NCBI GenBank assembly: GCA_028554795.2
Contig: CM068838.1
Coordinates: 94,405,974 to 94,469,973 of the forward strand
DNA from: Sinohyriopsis cumingii
Taxonomy: Eukaryota; Mollusca; Bivalvia; Unionida; Unionidae
DNA: 64,000 nt
Reading direction: 5' to 3'
In this document: positions 9,554 through 18,093 of the stretch, one piece after another
How the letters are laid out: every line of letters starts with the position of its first letter
Position numbering within the stretch: the first letter of the stretch is position 1
Notes under the pieces: model-generated
The model's input: the letters and a program-made list of their open reading frames with translations, nothing else
Told to the model about the DNA's origin: nothing
The model's database searches: none
Made by a program: the position numbers and the translations under genes

Positions 9554-9970
9554 ACAGATTCCGTGGAAGGAACTCAATGACAATATTCAAACCGTGGCTC
9601 ATTACCATCAATTATCAAAAGAACTGTTTCCGTTCAATTTGGGTCGACAAGCGTTGTGTGTCTTAGTGACTTGCTTTCTAGGATTTCCTTGTGGGCTCTT
9701 TACGAACAGTACTTACCACCCAAATGGCCTTAAATGGGCACGAGGGATTCATTTTGCTCAAAGCCTTGCGTTTTCATCTGGATACTTCTGGATACTTCTC
9801 GACCTCTACGGGAAAAAAGGATTCGTCAACTTTTAGCTACCGAAGACGTGTATTACGATGTCTGTGTAGCTTGTAACTTACACCCCCATTGGACAGATGT
9901 ACGTGCCTGGAAAAAATGGGGTTTTGAGGCTTGGACCCAAGAAGTGGCCCAGTATGCTCGAGAGTTGTGA
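9525..9970 (+). pseudogene. broken gene of unknown function
   Basis: Coding-like sequence runs through three frames. From ATG 9525 to about 9670 there is a helical stretch. The next coding-like stretch (about 9680-9830) is in another frame. A last one, to the stop at 9968-9970, has a Trp/His-rich segment (ACNLHPHWTDVRAWKKWG). At least two frameshifts are needed, near 9670-9700 and 9800-9835. No family was recognised. The end overlaps the start of the membrane-protein gene at 9954 by 17 nt, a compact viral-style junction that supports this being the true 3' end. Confidence 0.45.
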
Positions 9971-10259
9971 TCCTTCCTTTCAACGTCCAAAGAAAAAAGT
10001 CACTTTTCAACCTGTGTTAGTGACAGTACCAGAAGAAGAACCCGTCACCCCGGACAGGACTGTCATGGACATTCCTGAAAGACCCTTTCGGGAGGACACT
10101 TGTGTGACCTTACCCCCTGTTGAACTTGTCAGAACATTACCCAAAACATGTTGTACAGAAACTTGTTTCTATTCCACTTTGATCGTTTTCATGGGCATTT
10201 TATCGTTGTACTTAAGCCTTTGGCTTTTATGTATTTTTGCCTTTCGTGTTCATTTTTAA
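9954..10259 (+). CDS. single-pass membrane protein with proline-rich N-terminal half
   Basis: A 101-residue frame from ATG 9954, which overlaps the end of the previous gene. An in-frame ATG at 9897 would add 19 residues but overlaps that gene more deeply. The N-terminal half is polar with several prolines and a KKKVTF segment. A Cys-rich spacer (TCCTETC) precedes one strongly hydrophobic span of about 24 residues close to the C-terminus, leaving a short basic tail. The topology suggests a tail-anchored protein. An AATAAA at 10266-10271 follows the stop. Small membrane proteins are common in this element class but I cannot assign a named family. Confidence 0.6.
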   Translation: MLESCDPSFQRPKKKVTFQPVLVTVPEEEPVTPDRTVMDIPERPFREDTCVTLPPVELVRTLPKTCCTETCFYSTLIVFMGILSLYLSLWLLCIFAFRVHF

Positions 10260-10265
10260 AACATC

Positions 10266-10271
10266 AATAAA
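10266..10271 (+). terminator. polyadenylation signal AATAAA
   Basis: AATAAA lies 7 nt after the stop of the membrane-protein gene and just before the next TATA box at 10288. This is ordinary cleavage/polyadenylation context, in contrast to the histone-type ends at 2492 and 3613. Confidence 0.5.
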
Positions 10272-10287
10272 CGTGTCCTGAAAAAAG

Positions 10288-10295
10288 TATAAAAA
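10288..10295 (+). promoter_or_regulatory. TATA box of the packaging ATPase gene
   Basis: TATAAAAA lies 54 nt before the ATG at 10342, the spacing seen repeatedly in this element. Confidence 0.7.
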
Positions 10296-10341
10296 CTCTT
10301 GTCTTGTCTGTTTTCGTGTCACATTTGACATTCCTGACACT

Positions 10342-11094
10342 ATGGCTACCTCTGCTGTCTCTGCTCCCTCTTCCTCCACTTTCAAAGTCACCGACGAACA
10401 CTTAGATCGTCCCAATTGGGAGGCTTTGCATCTTCGTCATTCCTTTAACATGCTCAATGCTGGACTTGGCGGTTCAGGCAAAACCGAATTTGTCAAACGT
10501 TTGATCGAACATAAACATCATTTGATCGATCGTCCACCTCAACGCATCGTGTGGTGTTGCAAAGAGTGGCAATCGGCGTACAGCCTCTTGCGAGAAAGTC
10601 AAGGCGATTCCATCGTGTTAGTGGAAGGCATTCCTAACGAAGACGACGGAATCGTGTCTGACTCCCGTCAAACTCATTTGGTCATTTTCGACATGTCAGG
10701 AGAAGACGAAGAAGATATTAAACTTTGGTTTGCGCGCAAAGGGCATCATCGTAATGCTAGTGTCATTTACATCACTCAAAACTTGTTTCAACAAAGTAAA
10801 GCCCATCGCACCATCAGTCTCAATGCTCATTACGTGGTCTTGTTTAAAATCCCTCGAGATAAATCGCAAGTGCAAGTCTTAGCCAAACAGTTAGCAACAC
10901 CTTGGCTCACTCTGGCGTACGACGATGCCACTCAAACTCCACACGCGTATTTACTCGTCGATTTGAAACCCACTACTCCCGATTATTTGGGATTTCGTAC
11001 CCATTTGTTTCACCACTGGTGTCAAGACGGAGGGCCTGTCCTGTACACGTCTCCGTCCTCGACTTACCCCCCCCCCCCGGCAAAAAATCTATAA
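10342..11094 (+). CDS. A32-like (FtsK-HerA superfamily) genome-packaging ATPase
   Basis: A 250-residue uninterrupted frame. A P-loop lies at residues 41-48 (GLGGSGKT), a Walker B-like strand LVIFDM at 113-118, and the downstream ITQN motif at 144-147. LNAHYVVLFKIPRDKSQ at 160-176 is typical of Polinton, adintovirus and other A32-type packaging ATPases. These motors drive genome DNA into the capsid. The residue after the Walker B aspartate is Met where an acidic residue is common; GED follows closely, so loss of activity is uncertain. A run of ten Cs at 11067-11076 near the end may have shifted the last residues. The stop codon TAA (11092-11094) lies inside the TATA box of the next gene. The ATPase is one of the best preserved genes of the element. 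Confidence 0.9.
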   Translation: MATSAVSAPSSSTFKVTDEHLDRPNWEALHLRHSFNMLNAGLGGSGKTEFVKRLIEHKHHLIDRPPQRIVWCCKEWQSAYSLLRESQGDSIVLVEGIPNEDDGIVSDSRQTHLVIFDMSGEDEEDIKLWFARKGHHRNASVIYITQNLFQQSKAHRTISLNAHYVVLFKIPRDKSQVQVLAKQLATPWLTLAYDDATQTPHAYLLVDLKPTTPDYLGFRTHLFHHWCQDGGPVLYTSPSSTYPPPPAKNL

Positions 11095-11097
11095 AAA
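11090..11097 (+). promoter_or_regulatory. TATA box containing the ATPase stop codon
   Basis: TATAAAAA at 11090-11097 includes the TAA stop (11092-11094) of the ATPase gene and lies 45 nt before the next ATG (11135). One short sequence serves as terminator of one reading frame and core promoter of the next. Confidence 0.7.
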
Positions 11098-11134
11098 CCT
11101 TAGACAGATTTCGTCTGTCTCACACAGTCTGAAC

Positions 11135-11994
11135 ATGACGTCCCTTTAGTCTCATCTTCCCGTCAAACTGATTCGTGCCATGTACGGCATCAGTCGCATA
11201 AAAATCCACAAATACGTGCTCGTGTTTTAGAAGCCAGTCTCAAAAAAGTCTTACGATGGTTCACAGCGACAGCACGTCAATTACTGCAAGGCATCATTCA
11301 GATTCCTCATCAAACCAAACGCTTTTTTCATAGAAACAAAGTAGCTAAGAGCCAACTGGCCGATCCCCGCATCGACACTCAAACCCAAAAGCAAATCATT
11401 TTGAAACCTGGAGGGCACGGTACTCTAGGAGGTGTCATCATTCGCTCCCTCTTAAGATGGTATCCTAATGCTCCCAAAGTGCTCCCCAAGAAAAAAAGCC
11501 AAACGAAGCCCAAAGAAGAAAAAGAGCAATGGCGTCAAGACCAGGTCACAACCCCGGAAAAAGAAAAGCCCAAAGAAAAAGAAACAGAGAAGTCCTCCGA
11601 TAAAGAAAACCCACAGAAAACTAGTCGCAAGAGAGGCACTTCGGCCAGGACGCAACCTTACATTCGCAAACCACGGCCTGCAACGACGGTGACCGTGTCT
11701 CCGGTAGCCTCAGGTTCATCCATTTCTCCGTTGATGACCCCATGGAGACCCGTGTCTCTAAGATCTTATCCAGTGGCGCGACCTTCCTCTTTAATGACCG
11801 TTGTTGCTACTCACAAAGTACCTGCTCCCAAAATCAAAGTCCAAGAGAGATCGGGCATGTTACAGAGTTTACTGGATTTGTCCAAGCAAGAACTGGCTCG
11901 ATTTAGTCCGTTGCGAACCCCTGCACGACGTGTGTTGCCTGTCCTCAAGCTGATACGACGTAAAGACAATCAATGGCGACGCATTCCAGTATAA
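11135..11994 (+). pseudogene. basic Polinton virion/core-type protein with KPGG motif, frameshifted near the start
   Basis: ATG 11135 opens a frame that soon hits a stop (11147). Coding character then passes to the frame that stays open from before 11125 to 11994. The first 100 residues form helical basic sequence ending in LADPRIDTQTQKQIILKPGG and a Gly/Leu patch. The remainder is Lys/Glu- then Pro/Ser-rich and strongly basic. The order short helices, K/R-rich spacer, ILxxGG, Gly-Leu patch also occurs in the next gene and recurs in small Polinton and adintovirus proteins likened to adenovirus core/membrane-active peptides. A DNA-condensing or membrane-active virion role is inference. The stop TAA (11992-11994) lies inside the next TATA box. 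At least one frameshift (about 11150-11215) separates the ATG from the long frame. Confidence 0.6.
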
Positions 11995-11998
11995 AAAA
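11990..11998 (+). promoter_or_regulatory. TATA box containing the preceding gene's stop codon
   Basis: TATAAAAAA at 11990-11998 includes the TAA (11992-11994) that ends the KPGG gene and is 63 nt before ATG 12053. This is the second exact case of stop codon and TATA box sharing bases. Confidence 0.7.
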
Positions 11999-12052
11999 GG
12001 CCTGTGACAAAAGTAAGGGTATCAGTGTTTTTGTGCTCCTGAAGACTCAAAG

Positions 12053-12491
12053 ATGTCATCCTCCGAAAAACATTCCTCTTCTAAACCCCAAGGAAAGAAA
12101 AGGAAAGGACTACCACCTCGTTTAGTCAAACATGGGGACATGTTCTCTGTCCTGTCCAGAGCGTTTCCACCCATGCAAAAAAGTCCACATTCAAACGGCC
12201 TCCAAAGAGGTCATCGATGCCGTGTGCGAATGTTGTTTGAACGTCTTGAAAGGTACGATCCCTTTGTCCAAACACCAGAAACAATGCTCAGGCAAACATC
12301 GTCACGTTCTTCGCCAAATGGTTCAAAAGAAAATCCCAATTCGCTAAAAGGAGAAGATGTTGGTCCAACGTGGAGGAATTTTGCCACTCTTGTTAGGACC
12401 TTTGCTGAAAGAAGTCTTGGGAAGCCATGTTGGGAGGACTCGCGGTAGCAAGATAAAAAGGACCTCTGAAGTCCCAAGATCTCAGACGTAA
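12053..12491 (+). pseudogene. small basic Polinton protein with LVQRGG motif, frameshift plus stop
   Basis: The N-terminal 35-45 residues from ATG 12053 are Ser/Lys-rich. The frame then changes near 12160-12195 to one containing a conserved-looking helix (AVCECCLNVLKGTIPLSK), a basic KHRHVLRQM segment, an in-frame TAA at 12345-12347 and, in the same frame, LVQRGGILPLLLGPLL. It ends at 12489-12491. The CECCLNVLKG...LVQRGG pattern is characteristic of a short protein that recurs in Polintons and related viruses and is compared with adenovirus pX-type core peptides. It is laid out like the previous gene, so the two are probably paralogous. The frameshift and stop make it a pseudogene. Confidence 0.7.
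12452..12459 (+). promoter_or_regulatory. TATA-like box GATAAAAA
   Basis: A TATA variant 53 nt before ATG 12505, at the standard spacing of this element but with G at the first position. Confidence 0.5.
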
Positions 12492-12504
12492 CCCTTGACA
12501 TTGA

Positions 12505-12990
12505 ATGGAAGGACGAAAACTAGCTTTAGTGCCTTACAAACGATGGATGGAATATCATCGTTGGCAAGAACAGCGGACCCCGCATTTGCCTCCCAATCCC
12601 CGTTTGACCGAGATGTCCCAGGTACAACACGAACTGCAGTCCTTGATGGATCGTCAATATTTGTCCAAAACAGAAAAATCGCAAAAGTACGGTCAACTCT
12701 TGCAACGAATGCAACCCTTTCACCTGAAAGCTTCAGACGAAACAGCTCTACCCACTCTGAAAGATTTTAAGACCTTGATGAAACGTTCAGCACCACCACT
12801 ACCACCACTACTACTGCCAGTGACCAAGACAGAAAAAGGAGAAGAAGAAAAAGAAGGGTTTCAAACTCCACTAGAAAAAGTACGCAAGTTAACAACACCA
12901 CCTACCTCCAGAAATGGATGGATTAAAAAGATGACGACCACCCCTTCTTTATCAGAAGAGAAAAAGAAGGTGAAGACAGAAGTGAAATAA
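12505..12990 (+). CDS. conserved small Polinton protein (LVPYxRW type), role unknown
   Basis: A 161-residue open frame. The start KLALVPYKRWMEY and the following helix (LMDRQYLSKTEKSQKYGQLL) resemble a short protein repeatedly found next to core and capsid genes in Polintons. In those proteins a VPYE/VSPE-type start and a DREKLxLYNQxLQR-type helix recur. The middle is proline-rich and the last 50 residues are Lys/Thr-rich. It lies between the LVQRGG gene and the integrase. The function of this family is not known to me; a structural or core role is inferred only from position. No disruption is seen in the frame. The region 12991-13131 downstream is not assigned. Confidence 0.6.
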   Translation: MEGRKLALVPYKRWMEYHRWQEQRTPHLPPNPRLTEMSQVQHELQSLMDRQYLSKTEKSQKYGQLLQRMQPFHLKASDETALPTLKDFKTLMKRSAPPLPPLLLPVTKTEKGEEEKEGFQTPLEKVRKLTTPPTSRNGWIKKMTTTPSLSEEKKKVKTEVK

Positions 12991-13131
12991 GAACCGATAT
13001 CCCCTGTCCAGACATTCTCCTCCTCGACACCTATCGATGGTTGCACACGCAAAGCATTACAAACCAAGAAAATACCCCACGAGAAAAAGATTATCATCAT
13101 CAAAGAGTGGGTGCCTTATTAACAACAAAAA

Positions 13132-14241
13132 ATGGAAAAGGTGTTAGCCAGCATTTACTACGATCCATCCAATTCTGCAGGTTATGGAGGAGTTCAAAAA
13201 TTGTATCATGCTGCCAAAACTCGACTAAAAAGTCTCCGTTTACCTCAAGTGCAACGATGGTTACAAGAACAAGTTACCTACACTTTACACAAACTCATTC
13301 GACGCTAGTTTTCCAGAAGTCGAACCCAAGTGGAAGACATCGATCATCAATGGCAAGCCGATTTAGCCGATGTCTCTCATTTGGCCACTTACAATCGTGG
13401 CTACAAATATTTGTTTTGTGTCATCGACGTCTTTTCCAAATTTGCTTGGGGCGTGCCATTGACTTCCAAATCGAGCAACGAGTTAGTGCGAGCCCTGCAA
13501 CAAGTGTTGAAGCAAAGTGGTCGTCACCCTCTTCTATGGCAAACGGACAAAGGCACCGACTTTCTGAACCAAACATTTCAGAAAGAATTAAAGAAACGTG
13601 ACATTCATATTTTTACCACTGAGAATCCTGAAACCAAAGCCAGCATCGTGGAACGTTTTCAACGCACTTTGAAAGAATGCATGTGGAAATATTTTACGCA
13701 TGACCGAACTCTGAAGTACATTTACATATTATCGCACCTGGTGCAAGCGTACAACCAATCTTACCATTTAAGCATTGGACGTGCTCCGCAAGAGGTGACT
13801 CCCGACAACGAAGTGCTGGTTTCTGATCGCCTGTTTGGTACATCCCCGATGGGGGCTGTCCCCAAGAAAAGTGATGTGTTGACCGTAGGAGATTTGGTAC
13901 GCATTGGTAAAACCAAACGCACTTTTGACAAAGGTTACTTACCTAACTGGACTACCGAATTGTTTCGTGTCACTGGACGACTGCATGGTCGTCATCCTGC
14001 CGTCTATAAATTGGAAGACATGAACGAAGAAGTGTTAAAAGGAACGTTTTATTTACCTGAGCTACAACGTGTCACCAAAAAAGAAGACGACGTGTACGAC
14101 ATCGAAAGCATTCTCGAACGCAGAACCCGTAAAATGGGAAAACGACGTGTCAAAGGAGTCAAAGTACGTTGGAAAGGATATCCACCCAGTTTTGATTCTT
14201 GGATCGACGCTTCGCAAGTCATCGACTACAAAAAGAAGTGA
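13132..14241 (+). pseudogene. int: retrovirus-like integrase with C-terminal chromodomain, one in-frame amber stop
   Basis: Polinton integrases insert the linear element into host DNA. The frame starts ATG 13132 (matching the usual short N-terminal helical domain) and runs to 14241, about 369 codons. One TAG lies at 13306-13308, just before the catalytic core. Core residues appear in DDE order: D77 (WQAD), D139 (QTDKGTDF) and E174 (IVER), with about 35 residues between the last two. An SH3-like segment follows. Residues from about 325 to the end form a chromodomain (YDIESIL...VRWKGYPPSFDSW), a histone-reading module that in chromoviral integrases guides target choice. Except for the single nonsense codon it looks full length, making this the least damaged replication gene. 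Confidence 0.92.
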
Positions 14242-14246
14242 CCATC

Positions 14247-14654
14247 ATGCCCTTTCACATAGACTCAGCTACTGCTACCACTTCTTCACCCAGTTCTTCT
14301 CTGCAAGATTTACAAAAACAACACTTGTGGGTGTGGTGTGGAGAACGTGTGCCTAACACGCAAATAGTCCTTTTCTGCCAAATCTTTGTGGTGTATTGTG
14401 TCATCGGTGCAGCCATTGCCAACTTAAGTTTGCAAAAAGGAGACAAACAATTGTGGACCATTTTATTGAGCAGTTGCATCGGTTACCTGCTTCCCAATCC
14501 CTCCCTGAAATTCACCTCGAACGGTAACAACGAGAATCTTGTGTCCAGTACCAGTGTCAGTCACCACTCCAACAAAAACATCCCTATTTTGGGCGGAGAC
14601 ACTCCTCTGACTTCCAGTAACCCCTCGGACAGCCACAGGACTCTTGAATTATGA
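14247..14654 (+). CDS. small two-segment membrane protein with LLPNPSLK motif
   Basis: A 135-residue open frame from ATG 14247, starting 5 nt after the integrase stop. The N-terminus is Ser/Thr-rich. Hydrophobic segments lie at about residues 39-61 and 69-83, the second ending in GYLLPNPSLK. The remaining 45 residues are Asn/Ser-rich. This layout, with a LPNPxLK end to the second segment directly before the penton gene, is a recurrent small Polinton membrane protein. Its role (envelope, internal membrane or host interaction) is unknown. The stop TGA overlaps the penton start in ATGA (14651-14654), suggesting coupled expression. No disruption seen. Confidence 0.65.
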   Translation: MPFHIDSATATTSSPSSSLQDLQKQHLWVWCGERVPNTQIVLFCQIFVVYCVIGAAIANLSLQKGDKQLWTILLSSCIGYLLPNPSLKFTSNGNNENLVSSTSVSHHSNKNIPILGGDTPLTSSNPSDSHRTLEL

Positions 14655-15621
14655 GCTACCATAACCAGTTTTACTTAAATTTACCCAGTGACAGTTCCAT
14701 GGAGGTGTTTCCCAATAACACTTTGTTCTGTTACACGGCCAAATTACCTCAGGCCATCCAATTAGATCACGAAGCCCATTGGGAAGTGGCTTTGGTAGAA
14801 ATCACTCACCCGACCCAAGTCATCAATGTCCTTCCCAATCAAATTTTTTTTCAGTGGAAGTTCATGACAATCAGATGCAACAGTACTTGAATACCCATGT
14901 AAAGTATGATAAGAAAACAGATAACTCAGAAACTCAAAAGGCGACCTATCACTTGATCATTCCCCCAGGCTATTATTGTAGTGGTCAACATTTGGTGAGC
15001 ACCATTGCTTCCAGGTTTAATGTCGTGTTTCTTAAAGCTTTGGTGAGTGTCAGAAATAGTGTCACCCTGGAGTACTATAAAGTAGCTAGTCGCCTCCTGA
15101 TGAAATTTCCTGAGGGGAACAAAGTGTTGTCCATTTTATTTTGTCCTGAATTGTTTGACATGTTGGGAGGAGACATGGAGATGAGGATGAAAATGATCAA
15201 GAAAAACGAATTACCAGTCATTTCCGACAACGATTCTTTTGCCAAGTTCTTTCGTTCCCCGTTCGTTTCCCAATGATTGAATTCGATCTTTGTGTACTCC
15301 GATGTGGTGGAGTATAACGTGGTGGGACACACCTCCGTAACGTTACTGCGTGAAATTCCTTTCAAAGTGGATTCTGCTATGGTCGCTGACGAGGAAGGTG
15401 GAAACACTTATCACGTTCACCGCGAATTTGTACATCCTCACTATTTGCCCGTAAGCAAGTCTTATTTGGACACTGTCAATATTGCTATAAAAGGAGATCT
15501 GGGACAAAATATTCCATTCACCAAAGGGAAAGTCACGGTGAAACTCCATTTTCGAAAACGGTTCTCTAACGACTCGTATGTCATGTATCCAGTGTACCAA
15601 GGTCTTGCTCGACAGCGATGA
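14651..15621 (+). pseudogene. penton (minor capsid) protein, frameshift and stop
   Basis: The start ATG overlaps the previous stop. The first 65 residues (FYLNLPSDSSMEVFPNNT..., then a WEVALVEI strand) match the N-terminus of Polinton penton proteins, single jelly-roll subunits that occupy capsid vertices. A frame change lies in or beside the T8 run at 14844-14851. The following frame carries the middle of the protein, a TGA at 15274-15276, and then the C-terminal jelly-roll (FVYSDVVEYNVVG, DTVNIAIKGDLGQNIPF, VTVKLHFRKRF) to 15621. Two lesions separate it from a complete gene of about 320 residues. The gene order membrane protein, penton, minor protein, MCP is typical. Confidence 0.85.
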
Positions 15622-15636
15622 CACTATTTAGGAGAT

Positions 15637-15693
15637 ATGTTAAAATCAGCTTTTCGTTCAGTAGCCCCCGTGTTGAAACCGATGCGGCATTGA
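15637..15693 (+). pseudogene. short remnant resembling a Polinton minor capsid/pVI-like start
   Basis: A 18-residue frame (MLKSAFRSVAPVLKPM then RH and stop). The MLKxxFRxVAPVLK start resembles the N-terminus of the small basic protein normally encoded between penton and major capsid genes. The rest appears deleted or degraded, since only about 110 nt separate it from the MCP start. An AATAAA lies at 15743-15748. Confidence 0.5.
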
Positions 15694-15803
15694 CACATGG
15701 TATTTACAAGACTTCACACTTCTAAAGCTAGAAAGACAAAGAAATAAAGAACTGCTCGAGACTTAGACGTTTTTTATTATTAAATTATTGAGAAACAGAA
15801 AAA

Positions 15804-17143
15804 ATGGTGCACCGAGAGTCTTGCGTCTGTTCCAAGTCGGAACTGGATCTGTCTGGCACGCCATCTACCATGATGACGATGCATGAATCCCAATGGGTGG
15901 AATTTCATCACGTCTCCTCTTTGACGGATTCCGCTCCCATCGAGTTTGATATCAAAGGACAGCCCGAAGATTGCATCGATCTGAATAGCAGTTACTTGTA
16001 CTTGAAAGTCAAAAATCTAGATAAGACTGGAGGTGCTATAGACGGTGACGAGAACGTTGCTCCCGTCAACAATTTCATGCTTTCCTTGTTTAGCGGAGTT
16101 TACTTGTACTTGAATTACAAACTAGTCAGTAGCAGCATGGATACTTACCCTTGTCGTGCCTACCTGGAAAATCTCTTGACGTACGGAATAGACGCCAAGA
16201 ACACTCATCTCAATGCCTGTGTCGTATGGAAACCTGACGATGCGGGAGAGTTTGACGAAACCGAAATTAATACAACCAAAGCACACAATGAGGGATTTGT
16301 AGAACGAAGAGACAAAATCAAAGAGAGAAAGAGTTTAGAACCGATGGATCGTTTGCATTTGGACATGTGGTTACAAGAAAAGTATTTGCTGAACGGGGTG
16401 AATGCCAGCTTGAGGCTGAATCTCAGCAGTACCGCTTGCCATTTAATGGCTGATAGTACCGATTACAAAACCATCATCCAAGAGGCCAGACTCTACGTAC
16501 GACGTGTGGAAGTGTTACCTATAGTGGGAAACGACATCAGTCACACGTTGAGCAGAACGACCGCCAAGTATTCAATGCGACGTGTGGAAGTGAAAACGTT
16601 CAACATTCCCACTGCACAGCGACCCATGATTGAAGATCATCTGTTCCAAGGACAATTACCCAAACATTTAATCTTTGGTATGGTGGAGAATACAGCCTTC
16701 AACGGAGTCCACAATCAAAATCCTTTCCACTTTCAACACTTTGGCTGTCCAAAATTGAAGTCAGTCGCGATGGCAAGACCTTGTTTACCCGAACTTTCGA
16801 GCCTGACTTTCACAAGAAGAAATACTTGAGGTCGTACTTGTCCCAGTACGAAACCACGAGACAGTTAGGAACCAACACCTGTCATGGCATTACGTACGAG
16901 AATTATGCAGGAGGCTATGCTTTGTGGGGTTTTGATTTCGCTCCCGACCAAGGCAGCGACGATGGACATTTCCACCCTATAAAATCCGGTCAGATTCTTG
17001 TGGAAATTCAGTTTGCTTCAAATCTAAAAGAGATGTTGAACGTCATCCTGTATGCTGAATTTGATAATACGATAGAAATCAACATTTTGAGGGAAGTCAT
17101 TCTAGACTATAAGAAGCCATGGAAGACTGTTATCCCTCTTTAA
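15804..17143 (+). pseudogene. major capsid protein (double jelly-roll, hexon-like), single frameshift
   Basis: The Polinton MCP forms the capsid facets. The frame from ATG 15804 gives 315-320 normal-looking residues. It starts with the Cys-containing SELDL N-terminus, then QWVEFHHVSSLTDSAPIEFDI, the first jelly-roll, a SGVYLYLNYKLVS strand and the second-barrel region with the KTFNIPTAQR segment. Near 16745-16765 the coding frame changes. The remainder (DGKTLFTRTFEPDF onward, with the GGYALWGFDFAPDQ and SGQILVEIQF strands) continues to 17143. Total length, about 445 residues, fits the family. Only one frameshift is apparent, so decay or an assembly error are both possible. Confidence 0.9.
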
Positions 17144-17181
17144 CTAGTGGATAAACTTTGGACATTGAATGTGAGGAGTCC

Positions 17182-17616
17182 ATGAAAGAAGAATCCCAAG
17201 ACAAAGACGTAGAAGTTATGATGAAGTCCAGATGGCCAGAACAAGAAGCCCATTTAGTCTCCTGTTTAGTTACAGCCCTGGGAGATAAAATTAAGGAATT
17301 GATCAAGAAAGATTGCTATGGATGTCAAAACGATCATCCCAGTCAGATTCACCATATAATGCCTGATGCTGCGTCAAGAAGAAAAATTGGACGAGTATCT
17401 GGAAAAAGGTTGGAGTCTCATCGAGATAGAATTCGTGTTTGATCGGTGATATAAAGGCTTGTGTAAATATTCTTCTCCTCCATTAACGCCTCTGGAGATC
17501 CGTCGCATCGAAACTCTCGTAAACCAGGATTCGAAGTCGGAGCTAATACCCCTTTACTTGACAGACATTTTCCAAGAGAAAATCAGGACCGAATTGATCA
17601 CTTATTATCACCTGTG
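17182..17616 (+). pseudogene. small CYGCxxDHPSQ-type Polinton protein, frameshifted
   Basis: ATG 17182 begins an acidic N-terminus followed by a helix and the motif CYGCQNDHPSQ. That motif recurs in a short protein of many animal Polinton-like elements, where a second histidine and cysteine follow. The frame changes near 17360-17370, a stop lies at about 17443, and family-like helical sequence (LTPLEIRRIETLV) continues to 17616. The CxxC and His suggest a metal site; the function is not known to me. It lies between MCP and protease and was disabled by at least two lesions. Confidence 0.55.
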
Positions 17617-17625
17617 AACACAAAC

Positions 17626-17883
17626 ATGGATACCTGGGAACTTTATTATCTTTTGAACCACGGTTAGTACACTGCTTCTTGGAATCCTGTCGTATTTGCT
17701 AAAGCTGAACTCCCTCATCGCAAACCTCAAGACCATCAAGCTTATGTGATCAACACGGACGACAGTCATCTCCCAGGAACCCACCGGGTATAGCCGTCTA
17801 CTTTCTTCAAGAAGGATGTGTGGAATATTTTGATTCGTATGGATTGCCTCTTTGGAAGGGGACAGAAACTCAAAACCTTCCAT
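17626..17883 (+). pseudogene. adenovirus-type cysteine protease, truncated
   Basis: Polinton protease (Ulp1/adenain family) matures capsid proteins. The start ATG 17626 opens MDTWELYYLL; an in-frame TAG follows at 17665. The catalytic His region AYVINTDDSHLPGTH is present and is followed by a frame change at about 17785-17795. The YFDSYG strand (17831-17848), which holds the acidic catalytic residue, is in the new frame. The C-terminal catalytic Cys region is not recognisable; sequence after 17883 is degraded. With one stop, one frameshift and a lost C-terminus, it is non-functional. Confidence 0.8.
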
Positions 17884-18093
17884 AAGATTTTTTTCTGCCT
17901 CTGTAAGTTCTCAGTTAGACCACTGTGTTAGTAACAACTGAATTAATTGCTATAGAGTGCTTACGAATCTTCCTTTTACGGCGACTTTTCTTCTTACGTT
18001 TGTTTTTAGAAGAAATTTCGTAAATTGATTTGTATGTAGATCATAACTTCTAAATTTTCTTTCTCTGAATTTGCATTGCTTTGCAGAGAGTCT

